From: FEN-1297 sp046705645
GTDB taxonomy: Bacteria > Bacteroidota > Ignavibacteria > Ignavibacteriales > Ignavibacteriaceae
DNA length: 30,521 nucleotides
Reading direction: 5' to 3'
Assembly: GCA_046705645.1 (NCBI GenBank)
Contig: JBJKQE010000206.1
Location: 1-30,521 of the forward strand
Part shown: positions 1-8,395 of the stretch, piece after piece
How the letters are laid out: every line of letters starts with the position of its first letter
Position numbering within the stretch: position 1 is the first letter of the stretch
Notes under the pieces: model-generated
Seen by the model: only the letters and a program-made list of their open reading frames with translations
What the model was told of the DNA's origin: nothing
The model's database searches: none
Made by a program: the position numbers and the translations under genes

Positions 1-160
1 TCCCACTGTGGAAAGGAACCAAGGATGGAATCCTTTTGATCTTTAAAATTAAGAAGAATATTGAATAATTTTTTTAACTTTTTTTAAGAAATTATAAAAT
101 ATTTTTCTAAGTCAAAGTTGTTGAATCCTATAATCATCAATATAGATAATAATTTATTAA
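1..160 (+). other. Upstream flank: possible 3' end of a truncated gene, then AT-rich spacer
   Basis: All three forward frames stop within the first 68 bases (at 39, 46 and 68), so a gene entering from the left could end here, but too little remains to identify it. A short hairpin can form at 21-35 (AAGGAT, loop GGA, ATCCTT), followed by TTTTG; it could be part of a terminator or lie in the end of the upstream gene. Long T tracts lie at about 69-90. A perfect TATAAT is at 129-134, about 26 bases before the first start codon, but I find no convincing -35 box at the right distance. Confidence 0.3.
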
Positions 161-967
161 ATGCTTAACATTTTATTAGTAACCCAGGATGATCCATTTT
201 ATATACCTATATTTTTTAAAACGTTATTCAAGATCGATTTATCTTCAAAATTCAATCTTATAGGAATAGTAATTCAACCGCCATTAGGTAAAAAATCCAT
301 TAAAAAATTGATTAGTCAGATGCTCAATTTTTATGGATTTTTTAATTTTTTAATATTAGGGATAAAATTTGTTGTATTTAAATTATTTAATTTAATAACT
401 GTTAAATTATTTAATGGTAAATTTCCTGGATCCTTTTCTGTTGAGCACATTATAAGGAAAAAAAACATAAGAATTTTCAGTATTAAAAATATTAATTCAA
501 AAGAATCGCTGGAATATCTTAAATCTTTTAATATTGATATTGTATTTTCTATTGCAGCCAGTCAGATTTTTAAAAAGGGGATTCTTGAATTGCCGAGACT
601 CGGCTGTTTTAACATTCATACGGCAAAACTTCCCAAGAACAGAGGAATGATGCCTAACTTTTGGTCGTTATATAATTATGATATTGACCCAGTAAGTGCT
701 GTAACTATACATAAAATGAATGAAAATCTGGATGACGGTGAAATTTTGCTGCAGGAAGAATTTCACTTAAATAGAAGTGAATCTTTGGATTCGTTAATAA
801 TAAGAACGAAAAAATTAAGTGCTGAAGTATTTCTGAAAGCAATTGAATTACTTAGTAAAGGTGAACCAAAGTTATTAAAAAATGATTCTTCAAATGCAAC
901 TTACAATACCTTCCCAAATAAAAAAGACGTTTTAAGATTTAAAGAAAAAGGGCTTAAACTTAGATGA
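161..967 (+). CDS. Formyltransferase-family protein, probably a sugar N-formyltransferase
   Basis: This 268-residue protein has the formyl-transferase fold signature of methionyl-tRNA formyltransferase and of sugar N-formyltransferases. The catalytic triad is visible: Asn151 and His153 in FNIHTAKLPKNRG, and Asp191 in NLDDGEIL. This family moves a formyl group from N10-formyl-tetrahydrofolate to an amine. It lacks the C-terminal tRNA-binding domain of Fmt, and its neighbours are a polysaccharide deacetylase and glycosyltransferases, so an amino sugar of a surface glycan is a likelier substrate than Met-tRNA; the substrate is inferred. The stop overlaps the next gene's start (ATGA), implying translational coupling. 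The ATG has no clear Shine-Dalgarno sequence. Confidence 0.8.
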   Translation: MLNILLVTQDDPFYIPIFFKTLFKIDLSSKFNLIGIVIQPPLGKKSIKKLISQMLNFYGFFNFLILGIKFVVFKLFNLITVKLFNGKFPGSFSVEHIIRKKNIRIFSIKNINSKESLEYLKSFNIDIVFSIAASQIFKKGILELPRLGCFNIHTAKLPKNRGMMPNFWSLYNYDIDPVSAVTIHKMNENLDDGEILLQEEFHLNRSESLDSLIIRTKKLSAEVFLKAIELLSKGEPKLLKNDSSNATYNTFPNKKDVLRFKEKGLKLR

Positions 968-1809
968 AAGCACTTTTAAGCATAGATGTCGAAGATTGGT
1001 TTCAGGTAGAAAACTTAAAACAAGCCATAAGCAAAGATTCTTGGGAACATAATTTATCGAGAGTTGAAAGGAATATTGAGTTAATTTTAAATTTACTTAA
1101 GGAAAGAAATACAAAAGCTACATTTTTTGTCCTAGGCTGGATTGCAGAAAGGCATCCGGAGCTAATTAAGAAAATTTTTAATGAAGGCCATGAAATTGGC
1201 TGTCACGGCTATAATCATGATTTATTATCAAATCTTACTCATGAGAATTTTCATCAGGATTTATTAAAGGCAAAAAATGTTCTTGAAGATATTACAGGCG
1301 AAAATATAATTGGATATAGAGCTCCTAGTTTTTCAATTACTGATTGGGCAATAGATATTATTTGTAATTTAGGTTTTAAATATGATTCTAGCTATTTCCC
1401 GATTTCCGCACATAAAAGATACGGCAAACTAAAGAACATAAAACCACAGAAAAGTTCATTGTTTGAAATAAAAAATAACTTTTACCAAGTGATGTTGTCT
1501 TATGTCGAATTTGGTAAAATAAAACTACCCTGGGCGGGCGGACTTTATTTTAGGGCTATTCCTTACAGTATATTTAAAAGTGGGATTAAAAATATTCTTT
1601 CAAACAAAGATTATTATCTGTTTTATATCCATCCTTGGGAATTTGATCCGGAACAGCCTAGAATTAAAAACATAAAATTAAATTATCGACTTAGACATTA
1701 TACGAATCTTAACAAAACTGAAGATAAATTTAAAAAACTGATTAGGGATTTCAGTTTTTGCCCAATCAAAGATATTATTCCCGAAACAAGTGAGAACATT
1801 AAAAAATAA
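964..1809 (+). CDS. Polysaccharide deacetylase, XrtA-system type (NodB domain plus DUF3473)
   Basis: This 281-residue protein carries a NodB-type carbohydrate esterase 4 domain. The N-terminal SIDVEDWFQVE supplies metal and catalytic acidic residues (Asp8, Glu10, Asp11), the metal histidines lie in CHGYNHD (His81, His85), and GYRAPSFSIT is the CE4 Arg-Ala-Pro motif. The C-terminal HPWEFDPEQPR (from about base 1629) is typical of the DUF3473 tail found in exosortase (XrtA)-associated deacetylases. It probably removes N-acetyl groups from a polysaccharide during or after export. No signal peptide is evident. No exosortase or PEP-CTERM protein is in the window, so the XrtA link rests on family resemblance only. 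It begins inside the stop of the formyltransferase gene. Confidence 0.88.
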   Translation: MKALLSIDVEDWFQVENLKQAISKDSWEHNLSRVERNIELILNLLKERNTKATFFVLGWIAERHPELIKKIFNEGHEIGCHGYNHDLLSNLTHENFHQDLLKAKNVLEDITGENIIGYRAPSFSITDWAIDIICNLGFKYDSSYFPISAHKRYGKLKNIKPQKSSLFEIKNNFYQVMLSYVEFGKIKLPWAGGLYFRAIPYSIFKSGIKNILSNKDYYLFYIHPWEFDPEQPRIKNIKLNYRLRHYTNLNKTEDKFKKLIRDFSFCPIKDIIPETSENIKK

Positions 1810-1835
1810 TTTTTACAAGGAATACAAAACATTAA

Positions 1836-2660
1836 ATGGAGATAATTGTTAGTATTGTCATGCCTACTTTTAACAGAGCTAATACTCTTGGAATGGCTAT
1901 TGAAAGTGTTTTTAGGCAAAGTTTTAAAGAATGGGAATTAATAATAGTAGATAATGAATCCACGGATAATACTAACGAGGTAGTAAAGAAATATGCTGAA
2001 AATGATAAAAGAATAAAATATTATTATGTGAAGAAAAGTAATAATAAAGGAATATCAGATTACTTAAATTATGGCATTTCAAATGCTAGTGGTAAATATA
2101 TCGCTAGATTGGATGACGATGATGAATGGTATGATATTGATAAGTTAAAAAAACAGGTCGTTTTTTTTGAAACACATAATGACTACATATTGGTGGGTGG
2201 AGGAGCAGTAATGGTTAATGGAGATAGAAAAGAAATTTATAAATTTTTTAAGAGAAATAAAGATTCGGAGATAAGGAATCATGCATTATTAGCAAATCCA
2301 TTTTGGCATAATACAGTTATGTTTAGAAAAAATGAAGCTATTGAAATCGGGGGATATCATAATTATAGATTTGTTGAAGATTGGGAACTTTGGTTAAGAA
2401 TGGGTAAAAAAGGAAAACTATATAATTTTAAAGAATATTTCTCTCTATATATGAATGCCGGGCAAAATATATCGACAAGCAATCAAAAATTAGCAGCAAA
2501 AACAATATTAAGGCTTATAAAAACATATAAAAATCAGTATCCTAATTACGGCAAAGCATATATTATAAACTTTATGCAATACTTGTTTTCCTTTTTACCA
2601 ACCTTCATTAAAAAAAGAGTTCAAAATTTTTTATTTTTTGTGAAAAGAAATTATTTATAA
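1836..2660 (+). CDS. GT2-family glycosyltransferase
   Basis: This 274-residue GT-A glycosyltransferase opens with IVSIVMPTFNRANTLGMAIE, the GT2 nucleotide-binding start, followed by IIVDNESTDNT. The metal-binding acidic run LDDDDEW is at residues 92-98. The probable catalytic segment FVEDWELWLRMGKKG resembles the ED motif of chain-extending GT2 enzymes. There is no extended membrane region; the C terminus is basic and aromatic (from about residue 245), which suggests contact with the inner face of the membrane. It probably adds one sugar to the lipid-linked glycan made by this cluster; donor and acceptor cannot be read from sequence. It starts 26 bases after the deacetylase stop, and an AAGGA at about 1817 is rather far upstream. 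Confidence 0.88.
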   Translation: MEIIVSIVMPTFNRANTLGMAIESVFRQSFKEWELIIVDNESTDNTNEVVKKYAENDKRIKYYYVKKSNNKGISDYLNYGISNASGKYIARLDDDDEWYDIDKLKKQVVFFETHNDYILVGGGAVMVNGDRKEIYKFFKRNKDSEIRNHALLANPFWHNTVMFRKNEAIEIGGYHNYRFVEDWELWLRMGKKGKLYNFKEYFSLYMNAGQNISTSNQKLAAKTILRLIKTYKNQYPNYGKAYIINFMQYLFSFLPTFIKKRVQNFLFFVKRNYL

Positions 2661-2677
2661 CTACCGAACCTATTAAT

Positions 2678-4081
2678 TTGAATAAAAAATTAGAAAAAAT
2701 ATTAATCATATCTATTGATTTCCTAACTATTAATCTTGCTTGGATTCTTTACTATCAGCTAAGAGTGAGATCGGGTTGGTTTGAATTACTATCCATGCCG
2801 GAATTCTTTATCCCGATGTTTGTTATTTATTTCTACTGGCTGATTATATTCACTTTTGTTGGAATGTACAGGACCTGGTTTGCAGAATCGCGTCTGGATG
2901 AACTTTCGACTTTATTTAAAGCCTCCTTTGTCGGAATTTTCATTTTATTTTTTCTAATATTTATTGATGATTATATAAATGGAGTTGGATCAGCGACTCG
3001 TATACTAATATTTATTTATTGGGGATTGTTTTTGATCCTTGTCGGTGTAGGCCGGCTTTTCGTTAGAAATTTTCAGCGTAGTCTTTTAATTAAAGGTGTA
3101 GGAAGAAAAAATGCTTTGGTCGTAGGTTTTAATCCAAAAGCTCATGAAGTTCATGACCAGGTAAAACAACATCCGGCACTTGGCCTTGATATTGTGGGCT
3201 ACGTTTCCGTCAAAGTTTTAGCTGAAAATACAAATTATAATGGTTCTCAAATATTGGGTAAAATTTCTAATCTGCCGGAAATAATTGATGAGTATGATGC
3301 AAAGGAAGTAATAATTGCACTTGAGAAAGAAGACAAAGATGAATTGGTGGGAATAATTGCAGCATGTGAACCTAAAAATGTTGGCCTAAAGATTGTCCCG
3401 GATTTATATGAAATCTTAAGCGGACAGGCAAAAACATCGCAATTGTATGGTATTCCATTAATAGATGTTATGCCTCAGTTAATGCCTGAATGGGAAAAAA
3501 AATTAAAAAGATTACTCGATATAATTGTCTCATTACTAATTCTTATTGTTACATTGCCCGTTACTTTAATAACTGCAGCAGCAATAAAAATTGACAGTGA
3601 AGGCAGTATTTTTTTTAAACAGGAAAGATGTGGAATTAATGGCAAGATATTTAAAATTTTTAAGTTTCGCTCAATGAAAAAAGATGCTGAGAAAACAACC
3701 GGACCTGTCTGGTCTCAAAAAGATGATCCTAGAATTACAAGAGTCGGTAAGTTTATTAGGAAAGTTAGGATAGATGAAATACCGCAAATGATTAATGTTT
3801 TAAATGGTGAAATGAGTATTATTGGTCCAAGACCGGAGCGGCCGTTTTTTGTTGAAAAACTTTCACTTGAAATTCCTTATTATAAAAGAAGGCTGAAAGT
3901 TCGGCCGGGAATAACAGGCTGGGCGCAGGTAAAGCATAAATATGATGAAACGATAGAAGATGTTAAAATTAAACTTCGATATGATTTATTTTATATAGAA
4001 AATATGTCGTTAAGAATGGATTTTAAAATTTTATTTAGGACAATTTTTGTAGTATTATTGGGAAAAGGGCATTACGATTGA
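2678..4081 (+). CDS. Polyprenyl-phosphate sugar phosphotransferase (initiating, PHPT family)
   Basis: This 467-residue protein resembles WbaP/CpsE-type enzymes that transfer a sugar-1-phosphate onto undecaprenyl phosphate, the first step of surface polysaccharide assembly. Four or five membrane segments occupy roughly residues 5-135. A nucleotide-binding-like middle domain follows (NALVVGFN, to about 260). Then comes the re-entrant helix (KRLLDIIVSLLILIV) and a catalytic domain that looks complete: KFRSM at 329-333, Asp366-Glu367 in RIDEIPQ, GPRPER at 383-388, and PGITGWAQV. The start is TTG at 2678: no ATG occurs before residue about 39, and starting there would remove the first membrane helix. 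I see no Shine-Dalgarno sequence. It is probably the cluster's initiating enzyme. Confidence 0.9.
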   Translation: MNKKLEKILIISIDFLTINLAWILYYQLRVRSGWFELLSMPEFFIPMFVIYFYWLIIFTFVGMYRTWFAESRLDELSTLFKASFVGIFILFFLIFIDDYINGVGSATRILIFIYWGLFLILVGVGRLFVRNFQRSLLIKGVGRKNALVVGFNPKAHEVHDQVKQHPALGLDIVGYVSVKVLAENTNYNGSQILGKISNLPEIIDEYDAKEVIIALEKEDKDELVGIIAACEPKNVGLKIVPDLYEILSGQAKTSQLYGIPLIDVMPQLMPEWEKKLKRLLDIIVSLLILIVTLPVTLITAAAIKIDSEGSIFFKQERCGINGKIFKIFKFRSMKKDAEKTTGPVWSQKDDPRITRVGKFIRKVRIDEIPQMINVLNGEMSIIGPRPERPFFVEKLSLEIPYYKRRLKVRPGITGWAQVKHKYDETIEDVKIKLRYDLFYIENMSLRMDFKILFRTIFVVLLGKGHYD

Positions 4082-4186
4082 TGCTATCAGAAGCAAAAAG
4101 GAGTAAAATATTAAGAACTTAACTGTGTTTAATTTAACTCTATGCTCTTAAAACTTTGCAATTCAAAAACCAAGTTATAGCTGTTT

Positions 4187-4909
4187 ATGAATGAGAAAAG
4201 CTTAATAATAATTCCGACATATAACGAGTTGGAGAACATTCAACTTATCATTCCTGATATACTGGGAAGATATAAAAACAATATTGATATTCTAATCGTA
4301 GATGATAATTCACCGGACGGAACAGGAAATTTTGTAGAAGAATTAGGCAAAACAAATGAAAGAATAAAGCTCTTGCGAAGAGAAAAAAAAATGGGACTGG
4401 GAACAGCATACGTCTCCGGATTTAAGTATGCTTTAAAAAGTGATTACAGTTATATCTTTGAAATGGATGCCGACTATTCTCATGATCCTAAGGAGATTAA
4501 AAATTTTCTTAAGTCAATCAAGCAATGTGATTTGGTCCTTGGCAGTCGTTATGTTAAAGGCGTTAATGTTGTAAACTGGCCGATGAGCAGATTAATTCTA
4601 AGCTACTTTGCAAATATCTATACACGGTTTGTAACGGGGATGCCGATAAAAGATGCTACCGGAGGATTTAAATGTTTCAAGCGTGAAGTTTTAGAATCAA
4701 TTGATCTGGATAATATTAAATCCAACGGTTATTCATTCCAAATTGAAATGACTTATAAGGCATGGAAAAGAGGTTTTAAAATAGGAGAGATACCTATTAT
4801 CTTTATCGACCGTACAATGGGATCATCCAAAATGTCCAAGAAGATTGTTCGCGAAGCTTTTTTAATCGTTTGGAAATTGAGGATCAGAAGTGTATTCGGA
4901 ATTAATTAA
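4187..4909 (+). CDS. Polyprenol monophosphomannose synthase (Dpm1-like GT2)
   Basis: This 240-residue protein matches the single-domain Dpm1 family, which makes polyprenyl-phosphate-mannose (or a related sugar) from GDP-mannose on the cytoplasmic face of the membrane. Signatures are IIIPTYNELENI at the N terminus, VDDNSPDGTG, the DAD metal motif at residues 94-96 (EMDADYSHDP), LGSRYVKG, and DATGGFKCF. The ending MGSSKMSKKIVREAF is characteristic. There are no transmembrane segments, as in the soluble Dpm1 class. A 105-base spacer with no clear promoter or hairpin separates it from the phosphotransferase. Its product would serve a polyprenyl-phosphate-sugar-dependent membrane glycosyltransferase that is not in this window. 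The exact sugar is uncertain. Confidence 0.9.
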   Translation: MNEKSLIIIPTYNELENIQLIIPDILGRYKNNIDILIVDDNSPDGTGNFVEELGKTNERIKLLRREKKMGLGTAYVSGFKYALKSDYSYIFEMDADYSHDPKEIKNFLKSIKQCDLVLGSRYVKGVNVVNWPMSRLILSYFANIYTRFVTGMPIKDATGGFKCFKREVLESIDLDNIKSNGYSFQIEMTYKAWKRGFKIGEIPIIFIDRTMGSSKMSKKIVREAFLIVWKLRIRSVFGIN

Positions 4910-4914
4910 AAAGG

Positions 4915-6897
4915 ATGCAATTGGATTTATCAATTATAATTGTAAATTATAACGTTAAAGAGTTTCTGCAGAATCTTATCCATTCGATAGCCAAAGCCGC
5001 CGTAAATATTAAATATGAGATTATAATTATAGATAATGCATCTGACGATGGAAGTGCGGAGTTCATCAAGGATAAGTATCCGAACGTCAAACTTATCGTT
5101 AACAATAAAAATTTAGGCTTTAGCAAAGCAAATAACCTTGGATTGAAAATTGCTCAGGGGAAATATTTCCTAATTCTTAATCCCGATACATTACTTCGTG
5201 AAGATACTCTGCAAAAAATGATTGAGTTTTATCAAAGCACACCCGACGCCGGATTGGCGGGTTGTAAAATTCTTAATCCTGACGGTTCTCTCCAACTTGC
5301 CTGCAGGCGAAGCTTTCCCGGACCCTGGACTTCGTTTTGCAAAGTAACCGGGTTAAGCACTATATTCCCTAAAAGTAAAATTTTTGCCAGATATAATCTT
5401 ACTTACCTGGATGAAAATCAAACTTGTGAAGTTGATGCAATTTCCGGCTCATTCATGATGATGAAAAGGGAAGTTTATGAGAAAATCGGTGGCTTTGATG
5501 AAGAGTTTTTTATGTATGGAGAAGATCTGGATTTGTGTTACAGAATTCAGAAGGCAGGATACAAAGTTTATTATGTTCATGATACGCAGATTATTCATTA
5601 CAAGGGTGAAAGTACAAAAAGAAGCAGCTTGGATGAGACAAAAATTTTTTACAATGCTATGAATCTTTTTGTTAAAAAACATTTATCGGGATCATTTTTA
5701 GTAGAGATAATACTTCTATCGGCAATTACTCTTAGGAAATTTTTTGCATTTATCGGGCGGAGAAAACTAATACTGATTTCCATACTTCTGGATTTTATCT
5801 TTTTTGATTTGTCCATTTTTCTTGCTGATAAATTATACGGACATATTTCTAACTGGCACGGTTTCCCATACTACAGCTTGCCTGTAATTTACACAGTTCC
5901 GGCAATTATACATATTGTCGTTTCCAGTATTTCAGGTATATACAAAAGGGAAGCTCTTCCCGTTCTTAAAAATTTTTTAGCTTTGCTTATCAGTTTTGTT
6001 ATTATTTCTGCCATAACGTTTTTCTTCAAGCAATTTGCTTACAGCAGGGCAACTATACTTATTACTTATGTAATACTGTTTATAATACTAACTACATGGA
6101 GAATTATTCTTAAAGTATTTTTTAAAGTGGGCCTGAATGCCGATTCCTTTATACATAAAAAAACTTTAATTGTAGGAATAAATTCTCCTTCCATAAAGAT
6201 TGCGAATAAATTAAAACTGATTCAATCTGATGCACATTTAATTGCTGGATTAATTAGCCAGACAAATAAAGAAGTTGGAAGCGTCATCGAAGGATTTGAG
6301 GTAATCGGAACAATAGATAATATTAGAAAAGTTATAAATGAAAAAAAAATAAATGAAGTAATAGTTTCTTCGGAAGAATTATCATATCACCAAATAATGG
6401 CAATAGTAGCCAGCTGTCAAAATGAGAATGCGGAATTTAAATTAATTGGTAATAATTTGGATTTCATTGTCGGTAAAACTGCTGTTTCAGTCATGCAAGA
6501 CATTCCATTAATTGAAATTAGTTATAATATTTCCAAACCTTTATCAAGGTTCGTGAAGAGATTATTCGATTGTGTGATTGCTTCGGTAGTTTTGTTTTTT
6601 ATTTATCCTTTCATATATTTGATTTCAAAGCTGAATAAAAAGCATACTGAGTTTAGAAAATTTATATTAAGGGTTCCTTCAGTATTTATAGGTAAATTAA
6701 GTTTTGTCGGCCCTAAAGAATTAAAAAATTCTAATAGTCTATTTCTTGGGAAAATAGGATTAACCGGTCTTTGGTATATCGAAGGTAAAGAAGGCACAAA
6801 TACTGAAAATCTCGAAATTTTTTACGCAAAAAATCAAACCATTTGGCTCGATTTGGAAATTTTAGGAAAGACACTTAACAAAATGTGGGGTAGTTAG
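4915..6897 (+). CDS. Fusion: GT2 glycosyltransferase plus degenerate sugar-phosphotransferase-like module
   Basis: This 660-residue protein has two parts. Residues 1 to about 280 form a rhamnosyltransferase-like GT2 domain: DLSIIIVNYNVKEFL, IIDNASDDGS, LNPDT at 88-92, and FFMYGEDLDLCYR. From about residue 288 come four or so membrane helices and a nucleotide-binding-like domain (TLIVGINSPS), both resembling the phosphotransferase encoded at 2678-4081; for example DIPLIEI aligns with GIPLIDV. The last part keeps the re-entrant helix (KRLFDCVIASVV, from 548), LSFVGPKE (595-602) and GLTGLWYI (615-622), but lacks the KFRSM and Asp-Glu segments. The GT2 half looks active and the rest looks catalytically dead, perhaps an anchor or partner-binding module. 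It starts 5 bases after the Dpm1-like gene, with AAAAGG just before the ATG. Confidence 0.85.
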   Translation: MQLDLSIIIVNYNVKEFLQNLIHSIAKAAVNIKYEIIIIDNASDDGSAEFIKDKYPNVKLIVNNKNLGFSKANNLGLKIAQGKYFLILNPDTLLREDTLQKMIEFYQSTPDAGLAGCKILNPDGSLQLACRRSFPGPWTSFCKVTGLSTIFPKSKIFARYNLTYLDENQTCEVDAISGSFMMMKREVYEKIGGFDEEFFMYGEDLDLCYRIQKAGYKVYYVHDTQIIHYKGESTKRSSLDETKIFYNAMNLFVKKHLSGSFLVEIILLSAITLRKFFAFIGRRKLILISILLDFIFFDLSIFLADKLYGHISNWHGFPYYSLPVIYTVPAIIHIVVSSISGIYKREALPVLKNFLALLISFVIISAITFFFKQFAYSRATILITYVILFIILTTWRIILKVFFKVGLNADSFIHKKTLIVGINSPSIKIANKLKLIQSDAHLIAGLISQTNKEVGSVIEGFEVIGTIDNIRKVINEKKINEVIVSSEELSYHQIMAIVASCQNENAEFKLIGNNLDFIVGKTAVSVMQDIPLIEISYNISKPLSRFVKRLFDCVIASVVLFFIYPFIYLISKLNKKHTEFRKFILRVPSVFIGKLSFVGPKELKNSNSLFLGKIGLTGLWYIEGKEGTNTENLEIFYAKNQTIWLDLEILGKTLNKMWGS

Positions 6898-6903
6898 TTA
6901 AAT

Positions 6904-7854
6904 ATGGCAAAAACAATTTTAGATTTTGAAAAACCTATTGCCGAGCTAGAAGCAAAGCTTGAAGAAATGAAAAGGCTTTCCGACAAAATGGATATTGGAA
7001 ACGAAATAAATAAAATTGAAGAAAAAGTAAAACAATTGAAAGAGGGGATTTATAAAGATCTTACTCGATGGCAGCGAGTTCAGCTTGCCAGACACCCGGA
7101 CAGGCCGTATACTTTAGATTACATTTACTTAATTTCAAATAATTTTGTTGAATTACATGGCGATAGAAGTTATAAAGATGATAAAGCTATCGTCGGCGGT
7201 TTTGCTTCAATTGATGAACATAAAGTTATGATTATCGGACATCAAAAAGGAAGAGATACAAAAACCAACTTATACAGAAATTTCGGAATGGCAAATCCCG
7301 AAGGTTACAGGAAAGCTTTAAGATTAATGAAACTTGCAGAAAAATTCGGTAAGCCGGTTATAACGATGATCGATACTCCCGGTGCATATCCAGGATTGGA
7401 AGCTGAAGAGCGGGGACAGGCTGAAGCAATTGCAAGAAATCTTTTTGAAATGAGCAAGCTAAAAGTCCCAATTATTGTAGTTATAATTGGTGAAGGTGCC
7501 AGCGGAGGTGCTTTGGGAATTGGTGTAGGGGATAGGATTTTAATGCTAGAAAACTGCTGGTATTCGGTGATTAGTCCCGAATCATGTTCAAGTATTTTAT
7601 GGAGAAGCTGGGATTATAAAGAACAGGCGGCAGAAGCCTTAAGACTTACAGCTCAGGATCTTTTTGAACAAAAATTAATAGATAGAATAATTCCCGAACC
7701 TATGGGAGGCGCACATAAAGATCATGAGGAGGCTGCAAAAATATTAAAGTCCGCCTTGAAAGAAGAATTGGAACAATTGATAAAAATAAAACCTGATAAA
7801 TTAATAGACAACAGACTTGAAAAATTCGGTAAAATGGGTTCTTTTATTGAATAA
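6904..7854 (+). CDS. accA: Acetyl-CoA carboxylase carboxyltransferase subunit alpha
   Basis: This 316-residue protein is a normal-length AccA, which with AccD transfers CO2 from carboxybiotin to acetyl-CoA to make malonyl-CoA for fatty acid synthesis in the cytoplasm. The N-terminal helical segment LDFEKPIAELEAKLEE is typical. The crotonase-like core is clear: HGDRSYKDD, GHQKGRDTK, NFGMANPEGYRKALR, DTPGAYPGLEAEERGQ, and the oxyanion-hole segment GEGASGGALGIG. SVISPESCSSILWR is the usual conserved block. It begins only 6 bases after the fusion glycosyltransferase, so it probably shares that transcript despite being a housekeeping gene. accD is not in the window, which is common. Confidence 0.97.
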   Translation: MAKTILDFEKPIAELEAKLEEMKRLSDKMDIGNEINKIEEKVKQLKEGIYKDLTRWQRVQLARHPDRPYTLDYIYLISNNFVELHGDRSYKDDKAIVGGFASIDEHKVMIIGHQKGRDTKTNLYRNFGMANPEGYRKALRLMKLAEKFGKPVITMIDTPGAYPGLEAEERGQAEAIARNLFEMSKLKVPIIVVIIGEGASGGALGIGVGDRILMLENCWYSVISPESCSSILWRSWDYKEQAAEALRLTAQDLFEQKLIDRIIPEPMGGAHKDHEEAAKILKSALKEELEQLIKIKPDKLIDNRLEKFGKMGSFIE

Positions 7855-7975
7855 AAAATAAAAAGGTTTTGAAAAATTAAATAAATATTTAGTATCAAAA
7901 CAAAATTTCCTCACTATTAAACTTCCTTTTTAATAAATTTGCTTAATAATATTTTTCAATTAATAAAATTATATT

Positions 7976-8395
7976 ATGTTATCTCATAAAACCGAAATTC
8001 GTGTGCGTTATGCAGATACCGATCAAATGCAGTTTGTTTATAACGGAAAATATCTGGAATATTTTGAAGTAGGAAGAACAGAAATGTTAAGAGAAAACGG
8101 ATTGCCGTACAGCTTAATAGAAAAAAACGGTTATCAGCTTCCCGTTCTTGAAACATATGCTAAATACATAAGTCCGGCTTATTATGATGACCTGCTGATA
8201 ATCGAATCAATTGTCAAAGATTATCCTCAATTACGAATTCATATAGATTATAAAGTCTATAGAAAAGAAAATAATAATATAGTTACCGAAGGTTTTACTG
8301 AACATGTTTTTATAAAAAAAGAATCAAAAAAAGCTGTTAGACCTCCAAGCTTTTTCACCGAAGCTATGAAACCGTTTTATAAGGAGAAAGCATGA
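7976..8395 (+). CDS. Acyl-CoA thioesterase, YbgC/FadM (4HBT) family
   Basis: This 139-residue hot-dog-fold protein has the YbgC-type signature RVRYADTDQMQFVYNGKYL followed by YFEVGRTE; Asp16 is the expected catalytic aspartate. Such enzymes hydrolyse acyl-CoA or acyl-ACP thioesters in the cytoplasm. One small departure: the usual glycine after the DTD block is replaced (QMQFVY rather than QMGVVY). The upstream 121-base spacer is very AT-rich. It contains TAAATTTG at 7934-7941, which fits the Bacteroidota -7 pattern, but no matching -33 box, so I do not call a promoter. The stop overlaps the nadC start, so the two genes are probably coupled. The physiological substrate cannot be determined. 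Confidence 0.9.
   Translation: MLSHKTEIRVRYADTDQMQFVYNGKYLEYFEVGRTEMLRENGLPYSLIEKNGYQLPVLETYAKYISPAYYDDLLIIESIVKDYPQLRIHIDYKVYRKENNNIVTEGFTEHVFIKKESKKAVRPPSFFTEAMKPFYKEKA

Noticed and set aside
2..68. C-terminal end of an upstream gene in frame 2 (to 46) or frame 3 (to 68)
   Set aside because: Both frames are plausible and neither fragment matches a family I recognise, so I list only the flank and not a CDS.
129..134. Perfect TATAAT before the first gene as a promoter
   Set aside because: No acceptable -35 box at 16-18 bases, and the surrounding sequence is so AT-rich that the match is weak evidence.
7866..7901. GTTTTGA and TCAAAAC inverted repeat after accA as a terminator
   Set aside because: The loop is 22 bases, the stem 7 bp, and no T tract follows.
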